A DNA stretch of 64,000 bases from Dickeya oryzae (lineage in GTDB: Bacteria > Pseudomonadota > Gammaproteobacteria > Enterobacterales > Enterobacteriaceae). The first letter of the stretch is position 1; every line of letters starts with the position of its first letter. A program made the translations under genes and the position numbers. The DNA is taken from positions 54,158 to 118,157 of the forward strand of contig NZ_ML762923.1 of the NCBI RefSeq assembly GCF_009372235.1. The letters are read 5' to 3'. The notes under the pieces are model-generated. The model ran no database searches and had not been told where the DNA came from. It was given only the letters and a program-made list of their open reading frames with translations. Shown in pieces: positions 18,536-27,976 of the stretch.

Positions 18536-19411
18536 TCACAGATTGTTTAACACGGGATTTCCTCCAGAAGTCAATAAATCCAGTAGTGTCAGGCCGAAGT
18601 TTTGTACCAACTTACCATTGACCAAATGAAACCCATTCTTTGCTCCGGTTGGTGTAATAGAGATAACGCCATCAACTGAACTGAAATCGGGTTCTTCGAC
18701 AGCGAGGGTGCTGTCACTGGCCGTTTTAATAACAAAATTGTTACTTCCCTGTGGCTGGTAAACCGAAAATGAGGAACTCATCGGCTCATTTACATTGGGG
18801 CCGGAGGCTCCCTGACCAAATGTGTTCAGCACTTCAGCCAGAAAGGCAAAGTTTGTTCGGTGATTGAACGAGAAACCAGGGTCGAGTTGGTATTGCAAGA
18901 ATCCGGTGTCTAACGTGGTTGTGTTGATACTTTTACTGTTCTGAATTTGCGTGGCGGTAGCCGCATCGGTATCAGTGAACTGGAAAGTCTGTACACGGCC
19001 ACTCATGTCGTACATTTTGCCGTTATTTACACTAACGCTTACACTGCCAAACATGCGGTAGTCACCAAGATCTCTCGCTAAATCATCAACATATTGCAAG
19101 TCTACGCCAGATTGTTGGGCAGTAGCATACAGTGCTGAAAGCATGTCTCTGTCTTCACTGGTGAGAAAGTGAACTGATGACATTTTCATTGTCGTATCAG
19201 TCAATTGAGTTTGAACGGCGGGAGTTGCGCTAGAATCACCAAACAGACGAGACATCATCAACCCTTTACCACTGAACGTTGCCTGCTGAGTATTCGACAG
19301 CGATGCTTGTTGATTATCAGTTTGTGAAAGTTCACTTTGAGCAACTTTAGGCGTGTTGTCCGATGTATTTTTAACCTGAATATAGGGGGTGTTATCGGAG
19401 CGAATTTCCAT
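18536..19411 (-). CDS. Unrecognised 291-residue Ser/Thr/Gln-rich protein between modE and modF
   Basis: I do not recognise this protein. It has no Cys and no Trp, no signal peptide and no membrane segment. The first 60 residues are polar and rich in Ser, Thr, Gln and Asn, followed by a more folded-looking region (HFLTSEDRDMLSALYATAQQ near 80-100) and a C-terminus ending LLDLLTSGGNPVLNNL. A disordered polar N-terminus and lack of Cys are common in secreted bacterial effectors but are not proof. The ATG has GAGGA upstream. It interrupts the usual modE-modF pair on the same strand, and its codon use looks more AT-rich than its neighbours, suggesting a later insertion. Confidence 0.65.
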   Translation of the reverse strand: MEIRSDNTPYIQVKNTSDNTPKVAQSELSQTDNQQASLSNTQQATFSGKGLMMSRLFGDSSATPAVQTQLTDTTMKMSSVHFLTSEDRDMLSALYATAQQSGVDLQYVDDLARDLGDYRMFGSVSVSVNNGKMYDMSGRVQTFQFTDTDAATATQIQNSKSINTTTLDTGFLQYQLDPGFSFNHRTNFAFLAEVLNTFGQGASGPNVNEPMSSSFSVYQPQGSNNFVIKTASDSTLAVEEPDFSSVDGVISITPTGAKNGFHLVNGKLVQNFGLTLLDLLTSGGNPVLNNL

Positions 19412-19650
19412 GCTGTAATCCTCTGTTAGCGCATACGTTGCGATTTGTCACATCATCAAATGCGTGGAAATATCGCTAATAACTATAGTCCCAGCGAATG
19501 CTTTCTTTACGTGAAGGCTATTTGTGACAAAGAATCCTGTTCGGTAGATCCAATAAACGGCAGAGTCAATAAAATATTTAGCAATGTTAATGTATTGGTT
19601 CTACTTACGCCCACTTACGGCCACACACCACGACTGAACTTATCTGACAA

Positions 19651-20442
19651 TTAACACAGGGTAGCGATAATCACCTGGTCGGCATTAAAACTGGCATAGA
19701 CCGCCATCTCCGGTTGAAGACCTTGCCGTGTCACTTCATCGTTGGATAAGGTGGCGCAGACGACCTCACCACCTTCCAGTGTCACCAGCACTTCGCTTTG
19801 TGTCTGGCCGGGTTGCAAGTGGCTGATGCGGCCCGGCAACACATTGTCGTGGCCGGGGGTTGAGGTGATTTGCGGGGTAATGGTCACCCACGGCGCTTTT
19901 ATTAACGCCAGTACTTCTTTGCCACCGGTGAGTTGCAGCCTGTCGGCACTCTGCTGGGTCAGAGCAGCCTGAATACGGGTATGACCGTCTGCCAGTAGAA
20001 TAGACAGATGCTGCTGAACCTGCTGCTGATCGCGTTCCAGAACGGTGCCGAAAAACTGATTGCGGGCGCTGGTTTGCAGTGAAAAACGGGCGATAGCCGC
20101 CAACAGACTGTCCAGCGGCAGGGTGTCATCCTGTAGCACATCGAACGCTTTTTGTTGAATCTGCCCTAACAGGTCATAGAGTTGCAGCAGCCGTTCACCG
20201 TAGCGTGTCAGCACCGCGCCGCCACCCCCTTTGCCGCCGGTGGTACGCTCGACGATGGTCTGCTCCGAGAGCTGGTTCATTTCGTTGATCGCATCCCAGG
20301 CGCTTTTGTAGCTGATATCAGCCAGGCGCGCGCCCTGGCTGATGGAGCCGGTCTGTTGCACCTGCTTGAGCAGAGCGATGCGACGCGGGTCGGCAAAGAG
20401 CCGTTGCTGAAGTTTTAAGGTAAGAAGAATTTCTGCTTGCAT
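19651..20442 (-). CDS. modE: Molybdate-responsive regulator ModE
   Basis: ModE binds molybdate and then represses modABC while activating molybdoenzyme genes. The 263-residue product matches E. coli ModE (262). The N-terminal winged helix contains SISQGARLADISYKSAWDAI (near residues 31-50) and the wing GGKGGGGAVLT. Two Mop/TOBE molybdate-binding domains follow, with SARNQFFGTV near 128 and the usual C-terminal VIIATLC. An in-frame ATG upstream at 20484 exists, but 20442 gives the conserved MQAEILLTLKLQQ start. It is divergent from acrZ. Confidence 0.95.
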   Translation of the reverse strand: MQAEILLTLKLQQRLFADPRRIALLKQVQQTGSISQGARLADISYKSAWDAINEMNQLSEQTIVERTTGGKGGGGAVLTRYGERLLQLYDLLGQIQQKAFDVLQDDTLPLDSLLAAIARFSLQTSARNQFFGTVLERDQQQVQQHLSILLADGHTRIQAALTQQSADRLQLTGGKEVLALIKAPWVTITPQITSTPGHDNVLPGRISHLQPGQTQSEVLVTLEGGEVVCATLSNDEVTRQGLQPEMAVYASFNADQVIIATLC

Positions 20443-20638
20443 GGTCACATCCGTATCTGGGCGGCTAATCATTTGTATTGTCATCGTTTTGCGTCAAACA
20501 GGCAAACCGCACAAATGGCCGCTCTAATTCCGGCGATTCAGGTAAACTCATCGACAGCAATGAGGTTAGAATAGTCTATCCTGAGTTAATCAGATGCTGG
20601 TGGCACAACGGCCAGCGACGGTGAAAGATGAGGTCGAT

Positions 20639-20788
20639 ATGTTGGAATTGCTGAAAAGCCTGCTGTTTGCGGTGTGCATGGTGCCGGTTATGATGGCACT
20701 GATTCTGGGGGCTATTTATGGGCTGGGCGAAGTGTTCAACCTGTTTTCCGCCATCGGCCACCGCGAGTCCTCTGTGGCGCGTAAATAA
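20639..20788 (+). CDS. acrZ: AcrZ, small AcrB-associated membrane protein
   Basis: AcrZ is a single-helix inner-membrane peptide that binds the AcrB multidrug pump and alters its substrate range. The 49-residue product has the length of E. coli AcrZ and the same pattern [17 protein letters not shown] ... [11 protein letters not shown]. The open frame extends to 20594, but the ATG at 20639 matches the family and follows GAGG at 20630-20633. Its place between modE and modA is the same as in E. coli. An intrinsic terminator follows. Confidence 0.93.
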   Translation: MLELLKSLLFAVCMVPVMMALILGAIYGLGEVFNLFSAIGHRESSVARK

Positions 20789-20815
20789 TCCGTTCCCTGC
20801 GTTCCTGTTTTAAAG

Positions 20816-20841
20816 AATCCGGCCCTGGCCGGATTTTTTTT
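20816..20841 (+). terminator. Intrinsic terminator after acrZ
   Basis: AATCCGGCC and GGCCGGATT form the stem, followed by a run of T residues to 20841. It separates acrZ from the modABC promoter. Confidence 0.9.
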
Positions 20842-20880
20842 GCTTAAGAACAATGACAACGCGGCTAAGATTCGGTATTT

Positions 20881-20908
20881 ATCGTTATGTGATTCACTAC
20901 ATAACGAT
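20881..20908 (+). promoter_or_regulatory. ModE operator of modABC
   Basis: ATCGTTATGT at 20881-20890 and ACATAACGAT at 20899-20908 are perfect inverted repeats separated by 8 bases. This is the known ModE-molybdate binding pattern. It lies 17 bases before the modA start, so bound ModE would block transcription. Confidence 0.92.
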
Positions 20909-20924
20909 AATCTCTGGAGATAAT

Positions 20925-21710
20925 ATGAAACAGCAATGGACTTATTGGCTGACCGCCGCTGCGTTGACACTGGGTATGAGTGCGACTAGTGCACTGGCGC
21001 AGGAGAAGGTGACGGTGTTTGCTGCGGCCTCATTGACCAACGCCTTGCAGGATATCGCTGCACAATACCAAAAGGAAAAACAGGTTTCTATCGTTGCATC
21101 CTATGCGTCGTCATCAACGCTGGCACGTCAGATTGAACAGGGCGCGCCCGCGGACCTGTTCATTTCCGCTGATCAGCAGTGGATGGATTATGCCCAGGGT
21201 AAGCAGTTGGTTGAAAACGATACCCGCTACACACTGTTGGGCAATCAACTGGTGGTGATTGCGCCTAAATCCGCTGACACAAAAGGTTTTAAAATAGACG
21301 AGAAAACCGATTGGAAAGCGCTGCTGAAAGGCGGTCGTTTGTCTGTCGGCGACCCGGACCATGTACCAGCCGGTATCTACGCCAAAGAAGCCTTACAGAA
21401 GCTGAACGCTTGGGACACTTTGTCACCACTGATGGCTCGCGCCAATGACGTCCGTGCCGCTATGGTGTTGGTTGAACGTGAAGAAGCGCCGTTGGGGATT
21501 GTGTACGGCTCGGACGCGGTTGCCAGTACCAAAGTGAAAGTGGTTGGCATCTTCCCGGATAACACCCACAAACCGGTGGAATACCCGATGGCTATCGTGA
21601 AAGGGCATAACACCCCAACGGTCAACGCCTTCTTTGATTACCTGAAAACGCCGCAGGCCGCTGTCGTGTTTAAACAATATGGATTTACACCGGTTAATGC
21701 TGCTCAGTGA
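20925..21710 (+). CDS. modA: Periplasmic molybdate-binding protein
   Basis: ModA captures molybdate (and tungstate) in the periplasm for the ModBC transporter. The 261-residue precursor has a signal peptide ending near SALA-QE (residue 25). It has the family motifs FAAASLTNALQDIA, ASSSTLARQIEQGAPADLFISAD and the C-terminal TPQAAVVFKQYGF. The ATG at 20925 has GGAGA at 20916-20920; an open frame to 20853 runs through the operator and is rejected. Its stop overlaps modB. Confidence 0.97.
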   Translation: MKQQWTYWLTAAALTLGMSATSALAQEKVTVFAAASLTNALQDIAAQYQKEKQVSIVASYASSSTLARQIEQGAPADLFISADQQWMDYAQGKQLVENDTRYTLLGNQLVVIAPKSADTKGFKIDEKTDWKALLKGGRLSVGDPDHVPAGIYAKEALQKLNAWDTLSPLMARANDVRAAMVLVEREEAPLGIVYGSDAVASTKVKVVGIFPDNTHKPVEYPMAIVKGHNTPTVNAFFDYLKTPQAAVVFKQYGFTPVNAAQ

Positions 21711-22386
21711 TTATGAATGGCAGGCGGTGTCGCTGAGCCTGAAGGTTTCGCTGGTGGCGGTCAGTTGCAGTTTGCCGTTGGGCATTCTGGCCGCCTGGGT
21801 GTTGGCGCGTTGCCGCTTTGTCGGAAAATCGCTGCTGGATAGCGTGATCCACCTGCCGCTGGTGCTGCCGCCGGTGGTGATCGGCTATTTGCTGCTGATT
21901 GTCATGGGGCGCAAAGGCGTGGTAGGCGGCTGGCTTTACCACTGGTTTGGCTTTAGCTTCAGTTTTAGCTGGCATGGCGCGGCGCTGGCGTCGGCGGTCG
22001 TAGCATTTCCGTTGATGGTGCGCGCCATTCGACTGGCGCTGGAGGCGGTGGATACCCGGCTGGAGCTGGCGGCGCGAACGTTGGGTGCCGGGCGCTGGCG
22101 CGTTTTTTTCACCATCACGCTGCCGCTGACGTTGCCGGGCATTATTGTCGGCACCGTACTGGCGTTCGCGCGTTCGCTGGGGGAGTTCGGTGCCACCATC
22201 ACCTTTGTGTCTAATATTCCGGGTGAAACCCGTACCATTCCCAATGCCATGTATACGTTGATTGAAACGCCGGGGGCGGAAATGCAGGCCGCCCGCTTGT
22301 GCGTTATCGCCATTGGGTTGTCACTGGTGTCACTGTTGTTGTCGGAATGGCTCACCCGCTGGAGCCGTAAACGGTTGGGGGGATAA
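21697..22386 (+). CDS. modB: Molybdate ABC transporter permease
   Basis: ModB is the inner-membrane channel of the molybdate importer. The 229-residue protein equals E. coli ModB in length, with about five membrane segments and the ABC-permease EAA loop around [22 protein letters not shown]. The conserved stretch [19 protein letters not shown] follows. The start at 21697 overlaps the modA stop by 14 bases; an alternative codon at 21679 would add six residues not seen in the family. Confidence 0.96.
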   Translation: MLLSDYEWQAVSLSLKVSLVAVSCSLPLGILAAWVLARCRFVGKSLLDSVIHLPLVLPPVVIGYLLLIVMGRKGVVGGWLYHWFGFSFSFSWHGAALASAVVAFPLMVRAIRLALEAVDTRLELAARTLGAGRWRVFFTITLPLTLPGIIVGTVLAFARSLGEFGATITFVSNIPGETRTIPNAMYTLIETPGAEMQAARLCVIAIGLSLVSLLLSEWLTRWSRKRLGG

Positions 22387-23444
22387 TGCTGCAACTGGAT
22401 TTTACTCAGCAATTGGGCGACCTGACGCTCCGTGTCGCCGCCCAGCTTCCCGCCAGTGGCATTACCGCTGTGTTCGGTGTCTCGGGGGCCGGGAAGACCT
22501 CGCTGATTAATGCTATTGTCGGCCTGACCCGGCCGGATAGCGGGCTTATTCAGCTTAATGATCGGGTGCTGTCAGACAGCGCGCAAAGGGTGTTCCTGCC
22601 GCCGGAAAAGCGTCGTATTGGTTATGTGTTTCAGGATGCACGACTCTTCCCGCATTACCGGGTGTTGGGGAATTTACGTTACGGTATGGCCGCCTCGATG
22701 CAGGCGCAGTTTGACGATATCGTGCAGTTGCTCGGTATCGGGCACTTGCTCAAACGCTACCCGATGACCTTGTCCGGCGGTGAGAAACAGCGGGTAGCGA
22801 TCGGTCGCGCGTTACTGACTGCACCGGAATTGCTGCTGATGGACGAGCCATTGGCATCGCTGGATGCACCGCGTAAACGCGAACTGTTGCCGTATCTGGA
22901 GCGCCTGGCCCGTGAGGTCAATACACCGATTCTGTATGTCAGCCACAGTCTGGAAGAAGTGGTGCGGCTGGCGGATAGGGTATTGGTATTGGATAAAGGG
23001 CAGGTGAAGGCGCAAGGCTCGCTGGAGGAAGTATGGGCCAGTAACGCCTTGCGCGCCTGGTTATCGCGAGAAGAGCAGAGCAGCATTCTGAAGGTGACGG
23101 TGATGGAGCATCATCCGCATTACGCGATGACGGCGCTGTCACTGGGTGAACAGCCGCTGTGGGTGGCGCGTGTTGACGTACCGCAGGGAGATGAGCTGCG
23201 CATTCGTATCAATGCGGCTGATGTGTCACTGGTGACGCAACGACCCGCTGTCAGCAGCATTCGTAATGTGCTGTCGGCGCGTGTGGTGGAATGTATTGAG
23301 GTCGGCGAGCAGGTGGAAGTTAAGCTGGATCTCGGTGGGCACATTCTGTGGGCCCGCATCACGCCATGGGCGCGTGATGAACTGGCGCTGACGGCTGGGC
23401 AACGCCTGTACGCTCAGGTTAAGAGCGTGTCGATCACGCCATGA
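22386..23444 (+). CDS. modC: Molybdate ABC transporter ATP-binding protein
   Basis: ModC powers molybdate import. The 352-residue protein has Walker [12 protein letters not shown] near residues 31-41, the signature [16 protein letters not shown], Walker [13 protein letters not shown] and the switch His in VSHSLEE. A C-terminal Mop/TOBE domain (about 290-350) can bind molybdate and shut down transport when it is in excess. Its ATG shares one base with the modB TAA stop, so translation is coupled. Confidence 0.97.
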   Translation: MLQLDFTQQLGDLTLRVAAQLPASGITAVFGVSGAGKTSLINAIVGLTRPDSGLIQLNDRVLSDSAQRVFLPPEKRRIGYVFQDARLFPHYRVLGNLRYGMAASMQAQFDDIVQLLGIGHLLKRYPMTLSGGEKQRVAIGRALLTAPELLLMDEPLASLDAPRKRELLPYLERLAREVNTPILYVSHSLEEVVRLADRVLVLDKGQVKAQGSLEEVWASNALRAWLSREEQSSILKVTVMEHHPHYAMTALSLGEQPLWVARVDVPQGDELRIRINAADVSLVTQRPAVSSIRNVLSARVVECIEVGEQVEVKLDLGGHILWARITPWARDELALTAGQRLYAQVKSVSITP

Positions 23445-23478
23445 GTTTGCGAGCACGCCGTGAGTGTGTTTGTGACGT

Positions 23479-23509
23479 GTCACGGCACCACCTGTACGTG
23501 GGCCGTGAC
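23479..23509. terminator. Hairpin between convergent modC and ybhA
   Basis: GTCACGGC at 23479-23486 pairs with GCCGTGAC at 23502-23509, with an inner CCAC/GTGG pair. It sits between the convergent stops. There is no T tract on either side. Confidence 0.5.
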
Positions 23510-23513
23510 GGTG

Positions 23514-24335
23514 TCAGGCCAGAACCCGACGGCGGATAACCTCTGCAATGCCGGGTTTTTCATGATGATCAATCACCAGATCGGCGTGAGCTTTGACGTC
23601 GTCGGCGCTGTTACCCATCGCGACACCCAGTCCAACAGCAGACAACATACTAATATCATTGAAGTTATCGCCAAACGCGACGACGTCATTCATGTTGAAC
23701 CCTTGCGATTCCACCCAGCGTTGCAGTAAACGGCCTTTGCTGTTGCCGGTTTGGGCAATATCCACCTGATCCATCCATGACCACTCGCAAGCCAGACCTA
23801 ACTCTTCTTCAACCTGTTTAGCGAAGTCATTCAACACGGCGGTATCGGTATGGTGGGTGGCGAATTTCCAGATAGAACGGCTGTGGTCAGTGGCGGTCAT
23901 CAGGTCATCGACCTGGCGAAACACGGGTCGCTGAGACTCGGGAAGCTGTTCCGCCCAGGTCTGGGTGCGGGTGATGTGGCCGGTAATGTGCTGGTAGAGC
24001 ATCGCGTCGTCGGCGTACATCAGGCCGTGAATGGCGAATTGCTGCAAGCGTTGCAGCACGCTTTTGGCCTGTGCCGGTGTGAGCGGGTTGGCGTCGTGGG
24101 TTTGTCCGGTTTGGTAATCGTAAAGGTAGGTGCCGTTGCAGCAGATAACGGGGGTATCCAGCGCCAGCGCCTGATAAAACGGGTGGATAGCCGAGTGGTG
24201 GCGGCCGGTCACGATAATAACCTTGATACCGGCCTGCCGGGCCTGTGCCAGCGCCTGTAAGGATTCAGGTAAAATCGTTTTCTTTTGCGTTAACAGTGTG
24301 CCGTCCAGATCGAGGGCAATGATGCGATAGGTCAT
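23514..24335 (-). CDS. ybhA: HAD-family phosphatase YbhA
   Basis: YbhA is a cytoplasmic Cof-type HAD phosphatase reported to act on pyridoxal phosphate and other small phosphates. The 273-residue protein matches the E. coli length. The catalytic motif LDLDGTLL lies near residues 8-15, motif II IIVTGRH near 41, and motif III/IV Lys and Asp in KGRLLQRW and VAFGDNFND near 200-225. It is monocistronic and divergent from pgl. Confidence 0.92.
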   Translation of the reverse strand: MTYRIIALDLDGTLLTQKKTILPESLQALAQARQAGIKVIIVTGRHHSAIHPFYQALALDTPVICCNGTYLYDYQTGQTHDANPLTPAQAKSVLQRLQQFAIHGLMYADDAMLYQHITGHITRTQTWAEQLPESQRPVFRQVDDLMTATDHSRSIWKFATHHTDTAVLNDFAKQVEEELGLACEWSWMDQVDIAQTGNSKGRLLQRWVESQGFNMNDVVAFGDNFNDISMLSAVGLGVAMGNSADDVKAHADLVIDHHEKPGIAEVIRRRVLA

Positions 24336-24407
24336 GGTATTCTCAACAGGTTATCGGGTTCACTTCTTTGGGATGGTACACTGGATGCCCTCTGAAGCGA
24401 CAGAGCC

Positions 24408-24444
24408 TTTTTCTGTACTGACTTTGGAAGTCAGTACAGAAAAA
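24408..24444. repeat. 17-bp perfect hairpin between ybhA and pgl
   Basis: Bases 24408-24424 and 24428-24444 are perfect inverted repeats with a TGG loop. The arms begin with TTTTT and end with AAAAA. It lies upstream of both divergent genes (73 bases from ybhA, 66 from pgl), not at a gene end. It can form a terminator-like hairpin for either transcript, and may be an operator or attenuator. Confidence 0.75.
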
Positions 24445-24510
24445 TGAAAGCCTAGCCTGAGCGTAACGAGGCGCACCTGCCGCCTCATCGGTGCCAACAA
24501 GGAGAATCGA

Positions 24511-25506
24511 ATGCAGCAAGTGGTTTATATCGCCAGTCCGGAAAGTCAGCAGATTCATGTCTGGCAGCTCGCCGCCAGCGGGGCGCTGAGCTTGTTACAG
24601 GTAGTTGATGTCCCCGGACAGGTGCAACCGATGGTTATCGCGCCGGATAAGCGTCATCTGTATGTCGGTGTTCGTCCTGAATTTCGGGTCATCAGCTACC
24701 GGATTGATGGGCAAGGCAAACTGACCGAAGCCGGTGTGGCATCGTTACCGGGCAGCCCAACCCACTTGTCGACCGATCACGCCGGACGCTTCTTGTTCAG
24801 CGCCTCTTACAGCAATGCGTGTGTTAGCGTCAGCCCTATTGGCGATGATGGTGTGGTACAGGAACCCTGTCAGCAACTCGACGGGTTGGAAGGGTGCCAT
24901 TCGACCAATATCGACCCGGCGAATCGCGTATTGTGGGCCCCTTGTCTGAAAGAAGATCGCATCAGATTGTATGATGTCGGCAGCGATGGCCGTCTGAGTG
25001 ATCACCAGCCTGCGGAGCAGCGTGCCGCCGCCGGTGCCGGGCCGCGCCATATGGCGTATCACCCGAACAACCGTTTCACCTATTGCATTAATGAACTGAA
25101 CAGCTCGGTGGATGTATTCGAGCTGGATGCGCAGGGCGAAGGCAAACGGATCCAGACGCTGAATGCCATGCCAGCCGATTTCACCGGCACCTGCTGGGCG
25201 GCGGATATCCACATCACGCCGGATGGCCGTCATCTGTATACGACGGATCGTACCGCCAGCCTGATTTCCATTTTCGATGTATCCGCGCAAGACGGGACAT
25301 TGACCCTGACCGGGCACCAGCCGACGGAAACGCAACCGCGTGGTTTTAACATCGATCATAACGGCCAGTTCCTGATCGCCGCTGGTCAGAAATCTCACCA
25401 TATTGAGGTTTATGGCATTGAGCCGGACAACGGTAACCTGACGCCGCTGGCGCGTTACGCGGTGGGAAAAGGGCCGATGTGGGTGTCAGTACTGGCGTTG
25501 GATTAA
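24511..25506 (+). CDS. pgl: 6-phosphogluconolactonase (YbhE type)
   Basis: Pgl hydrolyses 6-phosphogluconolactone in the oxidative pentose phosphate pathway, the step before Gnd, which is also in this window. The 331-residue product has the length and start ([18 protein letters not shown]) of the E. coli YbhE-type, a seven-bladed propeller unrelated to the SOL-type lactonases. Conserved patches include [13 protein letters not shown] and [20 protein letters not shown]. The ATG follows AAGGAG. Confidence 0.95.
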   Translation: MQQVVYIASPESQQIHVWQLAASGALSLLQVVDVPGQVQPMVIAPDKRHLYVGVRPEFRVISYRIDGQGKLTEAGVASLPGSPTHLSTDHAGRFLFSASYSNACVSVSPIGDDGVVQEPCQQLDGLEGCHSTNIDPANRVLWAPCLKEDRIRLYDVGSDGRLSDHQPAEQRAAAGAGPRHMAYHPNNRFTYCINELNSSVDVFELDAQGEGKRIQTLNAMPADFTGTCWAADIHITPDGRHLYTTDRTASLISIFDVSAQDGTLTLTGHQPTETQPRGFNIDHNGQFLIAAGQKSHHIEVYGIEPDNGNLTPLARYAVGKGPMWVSVLALD

Positions 25507-25567
25507 TCACTGCCAGGCAAGGTTTGTATCACGCGCTGCCGTAAGGCAGCGCGTATTCGCCCGGTGC

Positions 25568-26818
25568 TCAGCCGCGGTATTCGATGATCGATAACCCGGC
25601 GTTGTAATCGGTGCTGTAGATAATCCCTTGCGCGTCAACGAACACGTCACAAGACTGGATCACCTGTGGCCGCCCAGGGCGTTTATCGATCATACGTTCA
25701 GGTGCAGCAGGCACCAGCGCCCCGGTTTCTTTTGGCCGGTATGGATTGCTGATGTCGTACGCGCGCACGCCAGCGTTCTGATAGGTGGCGAAAATCAGTG
25801 TTGAGCTGATGAAGCTACCCGGTCGGTTTTCATGCAGATTGTGCGGGCCGAAGTGTGCCCCTTTCTTCACATAATCGGTTTCACTGGGCTGCGGGAAGGT
25901 GGCGATACTGACCGGGTTAGCTGGCTCGCGGATATCGAACACCCAAATCAGTTTCTCTCCGTCTTCCTGATTATCCAGCACCGCTTCATCCAGTACGATC
26001 AGCAGGTCGCGATCCGGCAATGGCAACGCCGTGTGGGTACCACCGCCGAACGGTGGGCTCCAGTTGCGATGGCTGATGAGCTTCGGCTGGGTACGGTCAC
26101 TGACATCCAGCAGTGTCAGGCCTCCATCACGCCAGCTGCCGTAGGCGGTGTCGCCGCTGACAATGGCGTGGTGCAGCGCGTAGCGTTTGCCTTCTGGCCA
26201 GCTCGGTGTTTCACCACCAGCTGTGTGCATGCCGGGTAGCCAGTAACGACCGGCCACTTCCGGTTTGCGCGGGTCAGCGAGATCAATGGTCAGAAAGATG
26301 TAGTCGCTGTAGCCGTCCAGCAGGGCTGAAACATACGCCCAGCGTCCGCCCACGTACCAGATACGATGAATGCCGATGCCATCAAGCGGCAGGAAGCTGA
26401 TTTCACGCGGTTGGTCGGGGGTGGAAATATCGAATATCCGTAGTCCGGCGCTCCAGTGTTTATCCTGCTGGCCGCTGCTGACGGTCTCTGCCACCGAGCG
26501 GGTGTAGTAGACTTTCTCTTGCGCGAAGCGTGCATCGGCGAACAGGTCGCGTGCGTTGACCACCAGCAACAGGTCATCATGGGTTTGCAGATGGATGTTC
26601 CAGGTACCCGGTGGTGCGGCGATAAAACCGGCTGGTTTGGGATTCTTCGGGTCACGCACATCGACAATGGATACGCCCTGCGACACCATGTGTCCGATAT
26701 AGGCGTAACCACGATGCACCATGACCTGTACGCCATCAGGGCGCCCGCCCTGATCGCTGTGTCCAATCAGCCGCATATTGCGGCTGTATTCCGGCATGGG
26801 CAGGGGCGCTGATGCCAT
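25568..26818 (-). CDS. LVIVD-type beta-propeller protein of unknown function
   Basis: The 416-residue protein is built of repeated propeller strands of the LVIVD type: GVSIVDVRDPKNPKPAG, LRIFDISTPDQPREI, LTLLDVSDRTQPKLI, IWVFDIREPANPVSI and VRAYDISNPYRPKE, at intervals of 40-90 residues. A conserved-looking GPHNLHENRPG patch and several His (HHAIV, GGTHTALPLP) suggest a possible metal or small-ligand site. No signal peptide or membrane helix is seen, so it should be cytoplasmic. It lies 24 bases downstream of a periplasmic binding protein gene on the same strand and probably shares its transcript. Its function is not known to me. Confidence 0.75.
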   Translation of the reverse strand: MASAPLPMPEYSRNMRLIGHSDQGGRPDGVQVMVHRGYAYIGHMVSQGVSIVDVRDPKNPKPAGFIAAPPGTWNIHLQTHDDLLLVVNARDLFADARFAQEKVYYTRSVAETVSSGQQDKHWSAGLRIFDISTPDQPREISFLPLDGIGIHRIWYVGGRWAYVSALLDGYSDYIFLTIDLADPRKPEVAGRYWLPGMHTAGGETPSWPEGKRYALHHAIVSGDTAYGSWRDGGLTLLDVSDRTQPKLISHRNWSPPFGGGTHTALPLPDRDLLIVLDEAVLDNQEDGEKLIWVFDIREPANPVSIATFPQPSETDYVKKGAHFGPHNLHENRPGSFISSTLIFATYQNAGVRAYDISNPYRPKETGALVPAAPERMIDKRPGRPQVIQSCDVFVDAQGIIYSTDYNAGLSIIEYRG

Positions 26819-26842
26819 ATAAGCCTCCGTTATGACAGACCT

Positions 26843-27919
26843 TTATTTGCTTTTGGCTTCCAGTGTAGCAAACCACGGCGCAATAAAGTCATTGGTCTGG
26901 CCCCATCCTGGGATGATTTTTGCCAGTCCAGCCACGTTGACCGGCCCAGGCTGACTGACCAACAGCGCCTGCGGAATGCTGGCGGCACGGAATTGGTAGG
27001 TGGCGGGTGTCGGCTCACCGGCAATCTTGTTGGCGACCAGACGCAGGTTGACCTTACCGATCAGTTTCGGGTCTACCGCGACACTGACTTTCCACGGGCT
27101 ATTGGCTTCGCGCATCAGTTGCAAATCCTGATTGGAAATGTCGATGCTATAGAGTTTGATTTCGGTACGGCCGTTTTCTTTAAGCGCTTTGTATGCACCC
27201 TGACTGAAGGCATCCCACGCACCCCAGATAGCGTCAATCTTACCTTTCGGGTATTTCGCCAGAATTGCGCCGACTTTATTGGCGGTATCACCTTGTACGT
27301 CGGAAGACACCGCACCGATGGATTCCAGTTCTTTAATACCGGGATTGTCTTTCAGAATTTGTTGGTAGGCTGTCTGACGGCGCTCCATCGGCGGGAAACC
27401 GGCCACCCACAGCTTGATGATGTTAGCTTTGCCGTTGAAGTCTTTTACCAACTGGCCGAGGGATTCGTTAGCCAGCGAGGCGTCATCCTGTTGGCTGACT
27501 GTCACGCCGGGAATAGTGCGATCAACAGCTGTGTCAAACACGGCCACTTTGATGCCGCTGTCGACAATGTGTTGAATAAGATCGGTGGAGTAGGGTGCAC
27601 GACCTTGCGACAGAATGATGCCGTCGTATTTCTGGCTGATGGCCTGATTCACGAAATCCTGAAATTTAGCGTCGTCACCGTTGCTCAGAAAGGTGCTGAT
27701 TTTAAAACCCAGCTTTTTGCCTTCTTCCAGCACGCCGGAAACGAACTGGGTGGTGTTGTCATCTGAACCGAGGTTGCGGATGACGGCGATGCGTACCGGT
27801 CCCTGATGGTTGGCGATGGCGGCAGGAACCGGGGCGGCGGTGGCGGGAGTTTCTGCAGCCAGCGTGGAGAAAGAAGCCGTCAGGCTCAGGGCCAACAGTG
27901 CGACAGGGAATTTCTTCAT
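26843..27919 (-). CDS. Periplasmic sugar-type substrate-binding protein (orphan)
   Basis: A 358-residue precursor with a clear signal peptide (MKKFPVALLALSLTASFSTLAAE) and a type I periplasmic-binding fold of the RbsB/TorT kind: VRIAVIRNLGSDDN near 43, DGIILSQGRAPYS near 100, VAVFDTAVD near 127 and AIWGAWDAFSQGAYKAL near 235. The ligand cannot be read from the sequence. No permease or ATPase gene is next to it, so it either serves a transporter elsewhere or a sensor. The ATG at 27919 has GAGG seven bases upstream; the TTG at 27925 is less likely. It is followed by the propeller gene. Confidence 0.82.
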   Translation of the reverse strand: MKKFPVALLALSLTASFSTLAAETPATAAPVPAAIANHQGPVRIAVIRNLGSDDNTTQFVSGVLEEGKKLGFKISTFLSNGDDAKFQDFVNQAISQKYDGIILSQGRAPYSTDLIQHIVDSGIKVAVFDTAVDRTIPGVTVSQQDDASLANESLGQLVKDFNGKANIIKLWVAGFPPMERRQTAYQQILKDNPGIKELESIGAVSSDVQGDTANKVGAILAKYPKGKIDAIWGAWDAFSQGAYKALKENGRTEIKLYSIDISNQDLQLMREANSPWKVSVAVDPKLIGKVNLRLVANKIAGEPTPATYQFRAASIPQALLVSQPGPVNVAGLAKIIPGWGQTNDFIAPWFATLEAKSK

Positions 27920-27959
27920 GTTCAATCCTCGGTGTTGTGAAGCAAGTTTGCTATTTATG

Positions 27960-27976
27960 GATATCTTATAGATATC
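27960..27976. promoter_or_regulatory. Paired GATATC sites upstream of the binding-protein gene
   Basis: GATATC occurs twice, separated by TTATA, giving a symmetrical element 40 bases before the gene. It overlaps AT-rich promoter-like sequence and could be an operator. No known regulator matches. Confidence 0.3.

Noticed and set aside
19440-19520. Possible HrpL box upstream of the 291-residue ORF
   Set aside because: A CCACGCA matches the -10 half of a hrp box on the minus strand, but no GGAACC lies 15-16 bases upstream; the nearest GGGACT is 19 bases away.
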